From: Alistipes sp.
Lineage (GTDB): Bacteria > Bacteroidota > Bacteroidia > Bacteroidales > Rikenellaceae
Assembly: GCA_021202985.1 (NCBI GenBank)
Contig: JAJQCA010000046.1
Span: 81,217 to 145,216, forward strand
Reading direction: 5' to 3'
Length of the DNA: 64,000 nt
Position numbers and translations under genes: made by a program
Part shown: one piece after another, positions 25,046 to 32,997 of the stretch
Position numbering within the stretch: the stretch's first letter is position 1
Layout: each line of letters begins with the position of its first letter
The notes under the pieces: generated by a model
The model's input: only the letters and a program-made list of their open reading frames with translations
Database searches by the model: none
What the model was told of the DNA's origin: nothing

Positions 25046-26533
25046 ATGCAAGTAATGAGATTTCCGGTTTTAATTTTATCCGCCCTTTCGGTTTGCTCTT
25101 CCGCCTTTGCACAGGAGGATACCTTGCGGTTCCCCGAGCCGGGAACCTGCGTGGAGAACGTCGTCAACGGATGGTATGTCCGCGTCGAGTCCATTCCCTC
25201 GGACCTTTGGCATAAAGAGATTCGGGCATATACCGACACTACGAAGAGATCATACCTCACCAGCACCGAAAGATTCCGGATTGATGGCCACCGGACGGTG
25301 TGCGACCCGGAGGAAATTAACCGTCTTCTTCCCGGCGGGGCGCGCGTGGTGATGTCTAAGAAGGCGTTTTACGAGGGCGAGACCCTCGACCATTTCGTTA
25401 CGGCAAGAGGTATGAAAGTAGTGCCGGATATATACGGCGGTTTCCTCCCGGTATATTTTCCGGACGAGGGTATTATGGGGTTCCGAAGCTACTTCGTCGA
25501 CGACTTTAACGAACTACTTGCGCCGGTAGATATCCGGACGGGGGAGGACGCGTTCTTTGACCGGGATATCATGCCTCTGGGCGGCCGTCTGCGGTTAGTA
25601 CGAAAACATTATCCATACCGATGGTATAAGAACTTTTTCGTCCAGTATCTCGACGAGAGTACCGGAATATACCGGGATATCTGCCCGGTACAGGACCTGA
25701 CTCGTTACGGGGAACATCGATATCCCGGTTTGACCACCTTTTACAGCACGGGAAACGACATACTCTATACGACCGGAGAATACGAGGGATATTACAGGGT
25801 TATACTGGAACCGGCTCAGTGTCCCCGGCCGGACAACCCGGCCATCTCTATAAAACGACCGGTCTTCCCTCCACCCTACGAAACGGAGGTACGTGACCCG
25901 TTGGAGATAGATTACGGGATGACCGACCGCACACTGGACGTACAAGGATACCGCATCCGTTACCGGCGTATTCCCCGGGTCGATTTCGAACGTCTGTACG
26001 AGTATTACGGTCCGCATCAGGTATGGACCGGTTGGGGTATAAGCGGACTGGATTCCATAAGGGCCTACCTTCCCGACTTCGAGATATGCTCCTTCGGCCC
26101 TTACGACGTGATATGGGATATACGCCGAGGTAATGAAATCCGTATTTTCCTACCCGGTGACAGCGGTCCCGGCTATATCTACTATCCGGACGAGGATATG
26201 CTCACCTTTATAGGACCGACCGACACGGAAGAAGGAGTAAATATCCGCACCGGTAAGCGCGAATACCACATCCCTACCTCTACGTACTATTCACCCGGAA
26301 AGGATTACCGTATTGCCGGAGCTTATAACTCGCAGGACACATACAATTATCGTTTCGAGCGGCGTAACGAGTCCGGCGACGGATACATACATATGTTCTA
26401 TCTTGACAACCCCGCACTGGGGAAATTACATTACCACAGCGAAGATTTTTTCTGGATAGGAAACACCTGTTATTACACTAATTGGTCCGCCGGCGAAGTG
26501 TCTTACTGCTCGGTCACGCTGCCGGAGCCGTAA
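25046..26533 (+). CDS. Large exported protein of unknown function, Tyr-rich with internal similarity
   Basis: A signal peptide (MRFPVLILSALSVCSSAFAQ; start at 25046 or 25055) precedes about 475 residues rich in Tyr, Arg, Asp and Gly. I recognise no family. Two parts resemble each other: LTTFYSTGNDILYTTGEYEGYYRVILE and TSTYYSPGKDYRIAGAYNSQDTYNYRFE, each after an arginine-rich strand pair and a DIRTG or NIRTG element (PVDIRTGEDA, GVNIRTGKRE). This suggests two or three repeats of a beta domain. Its location is probably periplasmic or secreted. Confidence 0.6.
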   Translation: MQVMRFPVLILSALSVCSSAFAQEDTLRFPEPGTCVENVVNGWYVRVESIPSDLWHKEIRAYTDTTKRSYLTSTERFRIDGHRTVCDPEEINRLLPGGARVVMSKKAFYEGETLDHFVTARGMKVVPDIYGGFLPVYFPDEGIMGFRSYFVDDFNELLAPVDIRTGEDAFFDRDIMPLGGRLRLVRKHYPYRWYKNFFVQYLDESTGIYRDICPVQDLTRYGEHRYPGLTTFYSTGNDILYTTGEYEGYYRVILEPAQCPRPDNPAISIKRPVFPPPYETEVRDPLEIDYGMTDRTLDVQGYRIRYRRIPRVDFERLYEYYGPHQVWTGWGISGLDSIRAYLPDFEICSFGPYDVIWDIRRGNEIRIFLPGDSGPGYIYYPDEDMLTFIGPTDTEEGVNIRTGKREYHIPTSTYYSPGKDYRIAGAYNSQDTYNYRFERRNESGDGYIHMFYLDNPALGKLHYHSEDFFWIGNTCYYTNWSAGEVSYCSVTLPEP

Positions 26534-26702
26534 TTTACGGGAGGCCGCCCGGGTTCCGTGGCGGCTGATTCTCATAGTGCGCCGGACATGTTGGCCATGC
26601 CGCGGGCGGTCCGGCACTTTTCGAAAGGGGATACCGCAGTGTGCGGTCCGTGAAACTGGTGTAATAAACTGCGTGTGGGACTGAAAATCCGGGGTATGTT
26701 CT

Positions 26703-26710
26703 TATTTTTG
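26703..26710 (+). promoter_or_regulatory. Promoter -7 box for the first GT-C gene
   Basis: TATTTTTG matches TAnnTTTG and lies 44 bp before the ATG at 26755. No clear -33 box. Confidence 0.4.
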
Positions 26711-26754
26711 TATGTTTTTTCCCGTCCCGGCGGTTTTACATTTAAACGACCCAA

Positions 26755-28308
26755 ATGCGATCCAGACACCTTGCATACCTGCTTCTGCTGCTCCCCGTTT
26801 TCATTATGCGGGATTACACCCCCTCGAACGAGCTGAAATACCTCAGCATTGTCGACGACGCCCTGCGGGATAATTCCTGGTTCGCCTTCTACAACCACGG
26901 TGTAGCCTATGCCGACAAACCGCCCCTTTTCTTCTGGCTGATGATGCTTGCCCGGGCCGTTACCGGGCGGCACCTGATTTGGCTTTACGGGCTGTTCTCA
27001 CTGCTGCCCGCCATCGGAATTATGGCCGTGATGGACCGCTGGCTCGGCCGGGAGAAAACCGGCCATGACCCATTAACCTCCAACCTTATGCTGGGCACGA
27101 GCGTGATGTTCCTCGGGGCTGCTGCCGTGGTGAGGATGGATATGCTGATGTGCTTTTTTATCGTATTGGCTTTATACACGTTCTATAAATTATATACCGG
27201 TTCGTCACGCCCGCGCGACCGGTGGCTGTTGCCGCTGTGGATATTCCTGGCTGTTTTCTCGAAGGGTCCCGTGGGCCTTTTCGTCCCAGTGCTTTCCATA
27301 ACTGCCTTCCTGCTGGTAAAACGCGATATCCGCTCCTTCGGCCGCTACCTCGGCTGGAGGCAATGGGCGCTGATGCTGGGGCTGAGCGCCGTCTGGTTCC
27401 TCCTTGTTTACGCCGACGGTGGCAGGGAGTACCTCGACAACCTGGTGGTGAAACAGACCGTGGGTCGCGGCGTGGACGCTTTCCACCACAAGGAACCCGC
27501 GTGGTACTACCTCGCCAACCTGCCGTGGATGCTCGCCCCGTGGACCGTACTTTATATCGCCGCATTCTGGCTCGGCCTGCAGCGCAGGCTGCTCAAAGGT
27601 GACCTGCAAACCCTGTTCCTGTGCACGATAGCGGTAACATTCGGGATGCTAACCGCGTTCAGTTCTAAACTGCAAATCTACATGCTGCCTGTCTTTCCGT
27701 TCGTGGCCTACCTCGCATCGGCTTATGTTTACCGGACGCAGGACAGCTTTTGGATCCGCTTCGGGGCGGCCCTGCCTGCCGTGGCGTTGGTACTGGCATT
27801 CCCCGCGTCGTTCTTCGCAGACCGATACGTTTCGTACGAACTCGAAAACCTCCTGCCGTTTCGTATCGCCTTTTTCCTGCTCTCGGCCGGCGCGGTAGTA
27901 TCACTCTATTTTATAATCCGTAAGGCTACCACGCGCGGGATAGCCCTGCTCGGCTTCTCCATACTGCTCACCCTGGCAGTTGCATCCTTCGGTCTGCCCC
28001 AGGTAAACTATGCGCTCGGGTACGGCGAAATGGCCCGTCAGGCCGGGGCTACCGCCCGGGAAGAGGGTATCGAGAACTACGCTTACCTGCGTTTCTACAA
28101 AGGCCAGAACATGGATGTGTACCTCGGCCGGAAGTTAATGACGCTGCAATCGGCACAGGATGTCGCGGCCCTCGACGCTTCCGGTGTCCCCACCATACTT
28201 TTCGTGCGCGATAAAGACCTTACCAATCTGCCCGGGCTTGCCGATATCCTGCGCGACAAGGAGGCTGGCCGGCTCCATAAATACAGTTGGTATATACTGG
28301 GCCGGTAA
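26755..28308 (+). CDS. ArnT-like GT-C glycosyltransferase (GT83/PMT superfamily), first copy
   Basis: An integral membrane protein of 517 residues with about ten or more hydrophobic segments. The N-terminal loop carries RDYTPSNELKYLSIVDDALRD and AYADKPPLFFWLMMLA, where the Asp/Glu and KPP pattern is typical of ArnT and PMT enzymes that take sugars from polyprenyl phosphate on the periplasmic side. Later motifs FSKGPVGLF and KLQIYMLPVFPF (cf. K.xYLLP) fit the family. The acceptor could be lipid A or another glycan; this is inference. A second paralog follows. Confidence 0.82.
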   Translation: MRSRHLAYLLLLLPVFIMRDYTPSNELKYLSIVDDALRDNSWFAFYNHGVAYADKPPLFFWLMMLARAVTGRHLIWLYGLFSLLPAIGIMAVMDRWLGREKTGHDPLTSNLMLGTSVMFLGAAAVVRMDMLMCFFIVLALYTFYKLYTGSSRPRDRWLLPLWIFLAVFSKGPVGLFVPVLSITAFLLVKRDIRSFGRYLGWRQWALMLGLSAVWFLLVYADGGREYLDNLVVKQTVGRGVDAFHHKEPAWYYLANLPWMLAPWTVLYIAAFWLGLQRRLLKGDLQTLFLCTIAVTFGMLTAFSSKLQIYMLPVFPFVAYLASAYVYRTQDSFWIRFGAALPAVALVLAFPASFFADRYVSYELENLLPFRIAFFLLSAGAVVSLYFIIRKATTRGIALLGFSILLTLAVASFGLPQVNYALGYGEMARQAGATAREEGIENYAYLRFYKGQNMDVYLGRKLMTLQSAQDVAALDASGVPTILFVRDKDLTNLPGLADILRDKEAGRLHKYSWYILGR

Positions 28309-28524
28309 TCCCGCCTGTTATCTGCCTGCTCGTCGCCCGGAACCCGTCCAGCTATTTTACGGGCCCCTGCAGTCGCTTCGGTTGGTTCGCCGGGCGTAAC
28401 GAGATAAATTATCCCCGTGGTATATCCCTCACTTAAGTTCGGGATGGCATACAAAAAAAATGTCTCTCTCACTCCCGCCGAAAATGATTATCTTCACGGG
28501 CGGTTAAACCCGGCTTCCGGTATT

Positions 28525-30135
28525 ATGAAAAAAAACGGTTCGCTACCCTACCTGCTGTTGATTATCGCAGTCTCGTTTTTCGCCTTCTTCGCTAATGGCA
28601 GCCTGCTGCCCGTCACGGGAGCGGAGGCCGAAAACCTCATAATGGCACGGGAAATGGTCGGCTCGGGGCAATACATTGTCCCGACACTCAACGGCGAACC
28701 GGTAGCCGGAAGGGCTCCCCTCCCGGTATGGATCGCGGCCGGTGTGGAGCGCGCACTTCCCGGTAATCCCGGGGCGCTGCGGTCCGAAGCAGGGCTGGCG
28801 GTTATCCTGATGCTCTTTTTCCTTTACGGAATCGTTTACCGCCTGTCGGGAAGCCGTAATATCGCGGTTACGGCAGCCCTGATTCTTGCCACGTGTTATG
28901 TCACGGTAATGGAGGGGAGGACGGCCGGATGGGATGTGTGCGCACACACTTTTTCTCTGGGTGGCCTGTACATGTACGTGCGCGGCTTATCGGCAAAGGG
29001 AAGGGCTATCGGCTGGATGTTACTTTCGGGCGTCCTTTTCGGGTGTGCACTGTTGAGTAGAGGGTTTGTAACGTTCATTACCATTGTGCTCCCGTTCCTG
29101 CTTGCTTACGGATTGGTAATACGGCCAGGGACGGCAGGCAAAGGACCCGGTATCCTTTTATTGCTCGCCACGGTCCTCGCGGTGTCGGCATGGTGGTTCG
29201 TTTTGATGCGGTCGGAGGGTTACGGGACTGCGGCACTATTCTACCGGGAGCCGGGTACGGCGCAGCCTGCCCTCTATTACTGGCGCTTTCCCGCCGCGGC
29301 GGGCATCTGGACGCTTTTCTGGATAACTTCCATCGTCTGGTTCTTTTGGAGGCGGCGGACGGGCAGGCACCGCAAATTGTTCGCCTTCTCGATGACCTGG
29401 TTCCTGCTATCCTTCGTTGTTATAATGATAATGCCGGACAGGCAGTTTCGCTACCTGCTTCCGGCCATGTTGCCGGGGTCGGTGGTCATCGCTATGTACC
29501 TGTGGAATCTGGCACGCAATCCCACCACCCGGACCGACCGGTTCGTTTTCCGGCTGAATGTGTGGCTGGTAGCCCTGGTTTTATGTGCGGCGGCTTACCT
29601 GTCGTTCACAGTAAACGACGTCCGGTCGGCCGCGGGCGTTACGGCGGCCGGTATATGCTTCCTCCTTCTTGCCGTAATCATGGTTACCGGGATGTACCGA
29701 CGTGGGGGCGGAATAGGGTTCAAACGGATATTCGCCTCTATGGTCCTGGCGACAGTCACAATCGTATCGTTCATCGTTCCGGAGCTTGCAAACCCGACGG
29801 AGGACCCACTCTCCGAACAGGTCGCGAGGACCCGCGGGCTGCCGTTCTACCATGAGGCGGGGAAGCCCGTAAGTCCGGAACTGCTTTACCTGCTGGGCCA
29901 TCCCGTCCCATCCTTAAACCCTGCGGACAGTCTCGACTTCGGGAAACTGCCGTTCGCCTTCATAAGCAGTATGCCTGCGGATTCGCTGTTCGGCGCGGGA
30001 GTCGATACGCAACCGCTTGTAACCGGGCAGGATTACCGGTACCGGAAGTTCTCCGGAAAGGATACCGACAGGTTTTACATCTCTGTCGTCAGCGCGCAGC
30101 CCGTGGCCGAAGAGACAAGTGAAGAGGATAATTAA
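28525..30135 (+). CDS. ArnT-like GT-C glycosyltransferase, second copy
   Basis: The start MKKNGSLPYLLLIIAV is chosen; the 36 residues before it in the track are not hydrophobic and precede the natural N-terminus. LPVTGAEAENLIMAREMV and GEPVAGRAPLPVWIAA occupy the positions of the Asp/Glu and KPP loops of the first paralog, but the Lys of KPP is replaced (RAPLP). FRYLLPAMLPG matches the ArnT RYLLP loop. The 536 residues include many membrane segments and a soluble tail rich in Glu and Asp. Likely a diverged partner of the upstream enzyme. Confidence 0.75.
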   Translation: MKKNGSLPYLLLIIAVSFFAFFANGSLLPVTGAEAENLIMAREMVGSGQYIVPTLNGEPVAGRAPLPVWIAAGVERALPGNPGALRSEAGLAVILMLFFLYGIVYRLSGSRNIAVTAALILATCYVTVMEGRTAGWDVCAHTFSLGGLYMYVRGLSAKGRAIGWMLLSGVLFGCALLSRGFVTFITIVLPFLLAYGLVIRPGTAGKGPGILLLLATVLAVSAWWFVLMRSEGYGTAALFYREPGTAQPALYYWRFPAAAGIWTLFWITSIVWFFWRRRTGRHRKLFAFSMTWFLLSFVVIMIMPDRQFRYLLPAMLPGSVVIAMYLWNLARNPTTRTDRFVFRLNVWLVALVLCAAAYLSFTVNDVRSAAGVTAAGICFLLLAVIMVTGMYRRGGGIGFKRIFASMVLATVTIVSFIVPELANPTEDPLSEQVARTRGLPFYHEAGKPVSPELLYLLGHPVPSLNPADSLDFGKLPFAFISSMPADSLFGAGVDTQPLVTGQDYRYRKFSGKDTDRFYISVVSAQPVAEETSEEDN

Positions 30136-30195
30136 GCCGGGCATTCCCGGAGCGTCGCGGGGGTCCGGTGTAATAGTATCCCCGGGCTTTTTTAC
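30133..30195 (+). terminator. Possible terminator after the second GT-C gene
   Basis: AAGCCGGG near the stop codon can pair, with one bulged G, with CCCGGGCTT followed by TTTTTA. The loop is long, so this is a weak call. Confidence 0.35.
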
Positions 30196-30257
30196 GACAC
30201 AAGCGTTCACCGTTAAACATTTGCCGTTTAAAATTTAAATATTTGGCATGTCTTTTA

Positions 30258-30265
30258 TACTTTTG
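30258..30265 (+). promoter_or_regulatory. Promoter -7 box for the GT2/LAB_N gene pair
   Basis: TACTTTTG matches TAnnTTTG, 47 bp before the GT2 ATG. No properly spaced -33 TTTG. Confidence 0.4.
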
Positions 30266-30312
30266 TCAGTTCGCACGGCAAAAAAGCAACGCCGTACGGC
30301 TTAATCACTCCC

Positions 30313-31044
30313 ATGAATAAGACCGCTGACTACGAATTTACGGTTATCGTCCCGGTTTACGACGAGAAGGACAACATAGAACGGCTCGAAAAAGAACTGG
30401 GAAAATTCCTGCGCGAAGCTCCGGTAAAGAGTTGCGTGCTGTTCGTGGACGACGGTTCGAAGGACGGCAGCGGCGATCTGCTGCGCGGTGTATGCGGCCG
30501 GAATCCGGATATGTACTGCATCCGCCTGGGTCGGAACCGGGGCCTGAGCGCTGCCATGAAGGCCGGCATAGACCACACATGGTCCGAATACCTGGGCTAT
30601 ATTGACGCAGACCTGCAAACCGACCCGGAGGATTTTGCCCTGCTTCTGGAACATGCCGCGGACTATCCGCTGGTTATGGGCATCCGGACCGGACGCAAGG
30701 ACAGTTTCGTAAAGAACGCCTCCTCGAAGATAGCCAACGGCTTCCGAAGGATGATGACCGGGGACGGTATCACCGACACGGGCTGCCCGCTAAAGGTGAT
30801 GCGCACCTCTTATGCCCGGCGGATTCCGTTCTTTACGGGTATGCACCGCTTCCTTCCGGCGCTGATTATGCTCCAGGAAGGCGGAACCGTCAAGGAGATA
30901 CCCGTAAGGCATTACCCGCGCACGGCCGGGCAATCGAAATACCACCTCTGGAACCGCCTGGCCGGTCCGTTCAAGGACTGTTTCGCTTACCGGTGGATGA
31001 AAAAGCGTTACATTAACTACACAGTCAGCGAGTCTGACCTATGA
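30313..31044 (+). CDS. GT2 glycosyltransferase, dolichol-phosphate mannosyltransferase-like
   Basis: A family 2 GT-A enzyme: FTVIVPVYDEKDNIERLEKEL, VDDGSKDGSGDLL and the DXD region YIDADLQTDPEDF, which closely resembles DPM1/ArnC-type enzymes that load a sugar onto polyprenyl phosphate. At 243 residues it lacks the C-terminal membrane helices found in ArnC. It is the likely donor-lipid maker for the two GT-C enzymes upstream; that link is inference from gene order. Its stop overlaps the next gene by 4 bp (ATGA). Confidence 0.85.
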   Translation: MNKTADYEFTVIVPVYDEKDNIERLEKELGKFLREAPVKSCVLFVDDGSKDGSGDLLRGVCGRNPDMYCIRLGRNRGLSAAMKAGIDHTWSEYLGYIDADLQTDPEDFALLLEHAADYPLVMGIRTGRKDSFVKNASSKIANGFRRMMTGDGITDTGCPLKVMRTSYARRIPFFTGMHRFLPALIMLQEGGTVKEIPVRHYPRTAGQSKYHLWNRLAGPFKDCFAYRWMKKRYINYTVSESDL

Positions 31045-31676
31045 GTTCCGGTATAGAGTACGCGGTTGGCGCCGTGGCGCAGCTACTTTTCTCCGCGCGC
31101 GTGCTGGTGCAGTGGATAGCTTCCGAAAAGGCGCACCGGATAATCTCGCCTGTTCTGTTCTGGCAGCTCAGTATGATGGCCTCATTCCTGCTCTGCATCT
31201 ACGGCTGGCTGAGGTTCGACTTCGCCATAGTCGCCGGGCAGCTGGTTTTGTATTACATCTATATCTGGAACCTCAACATCAAAGGGGCATGGAAGACGAT
31301 GCACAGGCTACTCCGCATCGCGTTCCTCTATATCCCCCTCGCCGCGGCCTTTTGGTGCCTTGTTGACTGGGATCACACGTTCGAACATCTTTTTATGCAG
31401 GAAGATATACCGGCGTGGCTCATCATTTTCGGGCTCGTGGGCCAGTCGGTATTCACCTTCCGGTTTATCTACCAATGGTTATATTCCCGTGCGCGCGGCG
31501 AGTCGCTGCTGCCCGTGACGTTCTGGATTATCAGCCTTACAGGTTCGGTTCTTATAATCACCTACGCCCTTATCCGGGTAGACTATATCTACATAGTCGG
31601 GCAGGGAGCAGGACTGGTCGCCTATATCCGCAACATTATGATCGGCGTCCGGCAGCCCCGGAGCGGCCGGCAATAA
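31041..31676 (+). CDS. Membrane protein with two LAB_N (lipid-A-disaccharide synthase N-terminal-like) repeats
   Basis: Two tandem, related three-helix units are visible: VGAVAQLLFSARVLVQWIASEKAHRIISPVLFWQLSMMAS and LVGQSVFTFRFIYQWLYSRARGESLLPVTFWIISLTGS. Each has the Q..F..RF..QW and FW motif of LAB_N. As far as I recall, Pfam groups LAB_N with PQ-loop/SWEET-like (MtN3) membrane proteins. There is no glycosyltransferase domain, so it is not LpxB. It is translationally coupled to the GT2 gene. A role in moving the lipid-linked sugar is an inference. Confidence 0.8.
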   Translation: MSSGIEYAVGAVAQLLFSARVLVQWIASEKAHRIISPVLFWQLSMMASFLLCIYGWLRFDFAIVAGQLVLYYIYIWNLNIKGAWKTMHRLLRIAFLYIPLAAAFWCLVDWDHTFEHLFMQEDIPAWLIIFGLVGQSVFTFRFIYQWLYSRARGESLLPVTFWIISLTGSVLIITYALIRVDYIYIVGQGAGLVAYIRNIMIGVRQPRSGRQ

Positions 31677-31746
31677 ACGGATTGAACCATGACAGTCAAC
31701 CCCCGACCGGGACAGATGTTCGGCCGGAGCGGCACAAAGAATAACG

Positions 31747-31777
31747 GGCGGGCGGCCTTCACGGCCGCCCGTCTGCG
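31747..31777 (-). terminator. Terminator for the minus-strand exported-protein gene
   Basis: GGGCGGCC...GGCCGCCC forms a strong stem between two convergent genes. On the minus strand it is followed by GTTATTCTTT. Confidence 0.6.
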
Positions 31778-31796
31778 ATTCTAAACTCGATAGCCG

Positions 31797-32555
31797 TCAA
31801 TCCTTATTTTCAAACACCAACATAATCTTCCCGCCGTCCGGGTAGATACTGAAGGCGGGCGGGGTATCTTCCTGATTCAGCGCCACGGTGCCCTGTGCGA
31901 TATCTACGCTGTACTGGTTACGGCCCGAGGTGGCGGAAATCCGCTGCGGGATTATTACGGTAAAGGGCAGTTCTTCGCTTTTTTCGCGGGCGGCAATCAG
32001 GGAGAGGAACCAGTTGTCGGTCGGTTCACCTGTCGCGGGGTCGTAAGCTTCGATGGTCATCGAGCCTTCGTCCATATGCATACGGAAACTGCGGTAGCCG
32101 TAAAGGTCGTCCCATTGGAGGGAGGCGGAGCTGTCGCCCGCATCGATTTTCGGATCTTTACATTTAACCGTGTGGAGGCCCACTCCCGGAATGGATTCCA
32201 TAAAGTATATCCCGGCCTGCCGCTGCGGCGAGCTCCACCGCTGGCCGTCCATCACCGCGTATCCTTCGGCTCCCTGGTTATCCGCCGTGCGCACGGCGGG
32301 TAACGGCCTGTCGTCGAACATCCGCAGTTCGCTGAATCGCACCCCGGCGTCCTGCCATGCCATGTCGGCAAGGTAATAACGGCTGTCGAACCGTATTGCC
32401 GGGCGGAGTCCCGCCATCGTATCCACCCCGCATCTCACCGTAGATGCGGACCCGTCGCCCTGCTCGTTCCCACCGGCGGCCGATGCCGGATTTCCAAAAC
32501 ACAAGGCCAGCATTGCCGCTATCGCGGACGTGCCGGCCAATAACCTGCTGAACAT
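31797..32555 (-). CDS. Exported protein of unknown function
   Basis: I place the start at MFSRLLAGTSAIAAMLALCF, a clear signal peptide; the 104 residues before it in the track come from an unrelated reading of the upstream region. The mature part (about 225 residues) has beta-rich segments such as GIYFMESIPGVGLHTVKC and SFRMHMDEGSMTIEAYDPATGEPTD. I recognise no family. A strong hairpin terminator follows. A possible 66-residue ORF precedes it by 29 bp and may be co-transcribed. Confidence 0.6.
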   Translation of the reverse strand: MFSRLLAGTSAIAAMLALCFGNPASAAGGNEQGDGSASTVRCGVDTMAGLRPAIRFDSRYYLADMAWQDAGVRFSELRMFDDRPLPAVRTADNQGAEGYAVMDGQRWSSPQRQAGIYFMESIPGVGLHTVKCKDPKIDAGDSSASLQWDDLYGYRSFRMHMDEGSMTIEAYDPATGEPTDNWFLSLIAAREKSEELPFTVIIPQRISATSGRNQYSVDIAQGTVALNQEDTPPAFSIYPDGGKIMLVFENKD

Positions 32556-32584
32556 AATCGCTTGTTTTATTATCGTTAGTAAAA

Positions 32585-32785
32585 TTAATCCCATTCGTCG
32601 TCGTTTTGTTCCGGCATTGCAATCTGTCCCTCGCCCGGGAAAGTGTCGGCATAACCGGCCGCGGAGACTGTAAACACCGGCCGGTCCGACCCGCCGGTAC
32701 AGGAATAGGGCGCCACGGGACCGGTATGGGTCCGGCGGAACGCGTATCCGGGAACGGCAGTGGAGTCGGTATCGAAATGTGTCAT
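32585..32785 (-). CDS. Possible small protein of 66 residues, acidic C-terminus
   Basis: The ORF MTHFDTDSTAVPGYAFRRT...PEQNDDEWD starts 22 bp after a TAACTTTG promoter box and ends 29 bp before the exported-protein gene. There is no signal peptide and a single Cys. Placement suggests a real leader gene, but codon evidence is thin and I recognise no homolog. Confidence 0.35.
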   Translation of the reverse strand: MTHFDTDSTAVPGYAFRRTHTGPVAPYSCTGGSDRPVFTVSAAGYADTFPGEGQIAMPEQNDDEWD

Positions 32786-32807
32786 ATATCGCAGGGCGGG
32801 GTTGCCG

Positions 32808-32815
32808 CAAAGTTA
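32808..32815 (-). promoter_or_regulatory. Promoter -7 box for the 66-residue ORF and exported-protein gene
   Basis: TAACTTTG on the minus strand is an exact match to TAnnTTTG. No -33 box seen. Confidence 0.45.
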
Positions 32816-32934
32816 TCCTTAAAATCCGGCCCTCTCCTGCGGGATATGTCAGTTTATCCCACGGCAATGTGGATTATACCGGTGCGCGCGCGGGCCACCG
32901 GGTAGCCCTTGCAAAAAACAATCCAAACGCAAAG

Positions 32935-32963
32935 AGGGCCGCCCCGTTGGGGGCGGCCCTCCC
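32935..32963 (-). terminator. Terminator after the esterase gene
   Basis: AGGGCCGCCCC and GGGGCGGCCCT form a long GC stem; on the minus strand it is followed by CTTTGCGTTTG. Confidence 0.65.
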
Positions 32964-32997
32964 GGTCCGTACAATGCGGACCGTATTGAATTGACAG

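Noticed and set aside
31041-31676. LpxB (lipid-A-disaccharide synthase)
   Set aside because: Only the LAB_N membrane repeats are present; the glycosyltransferase domain is absent.
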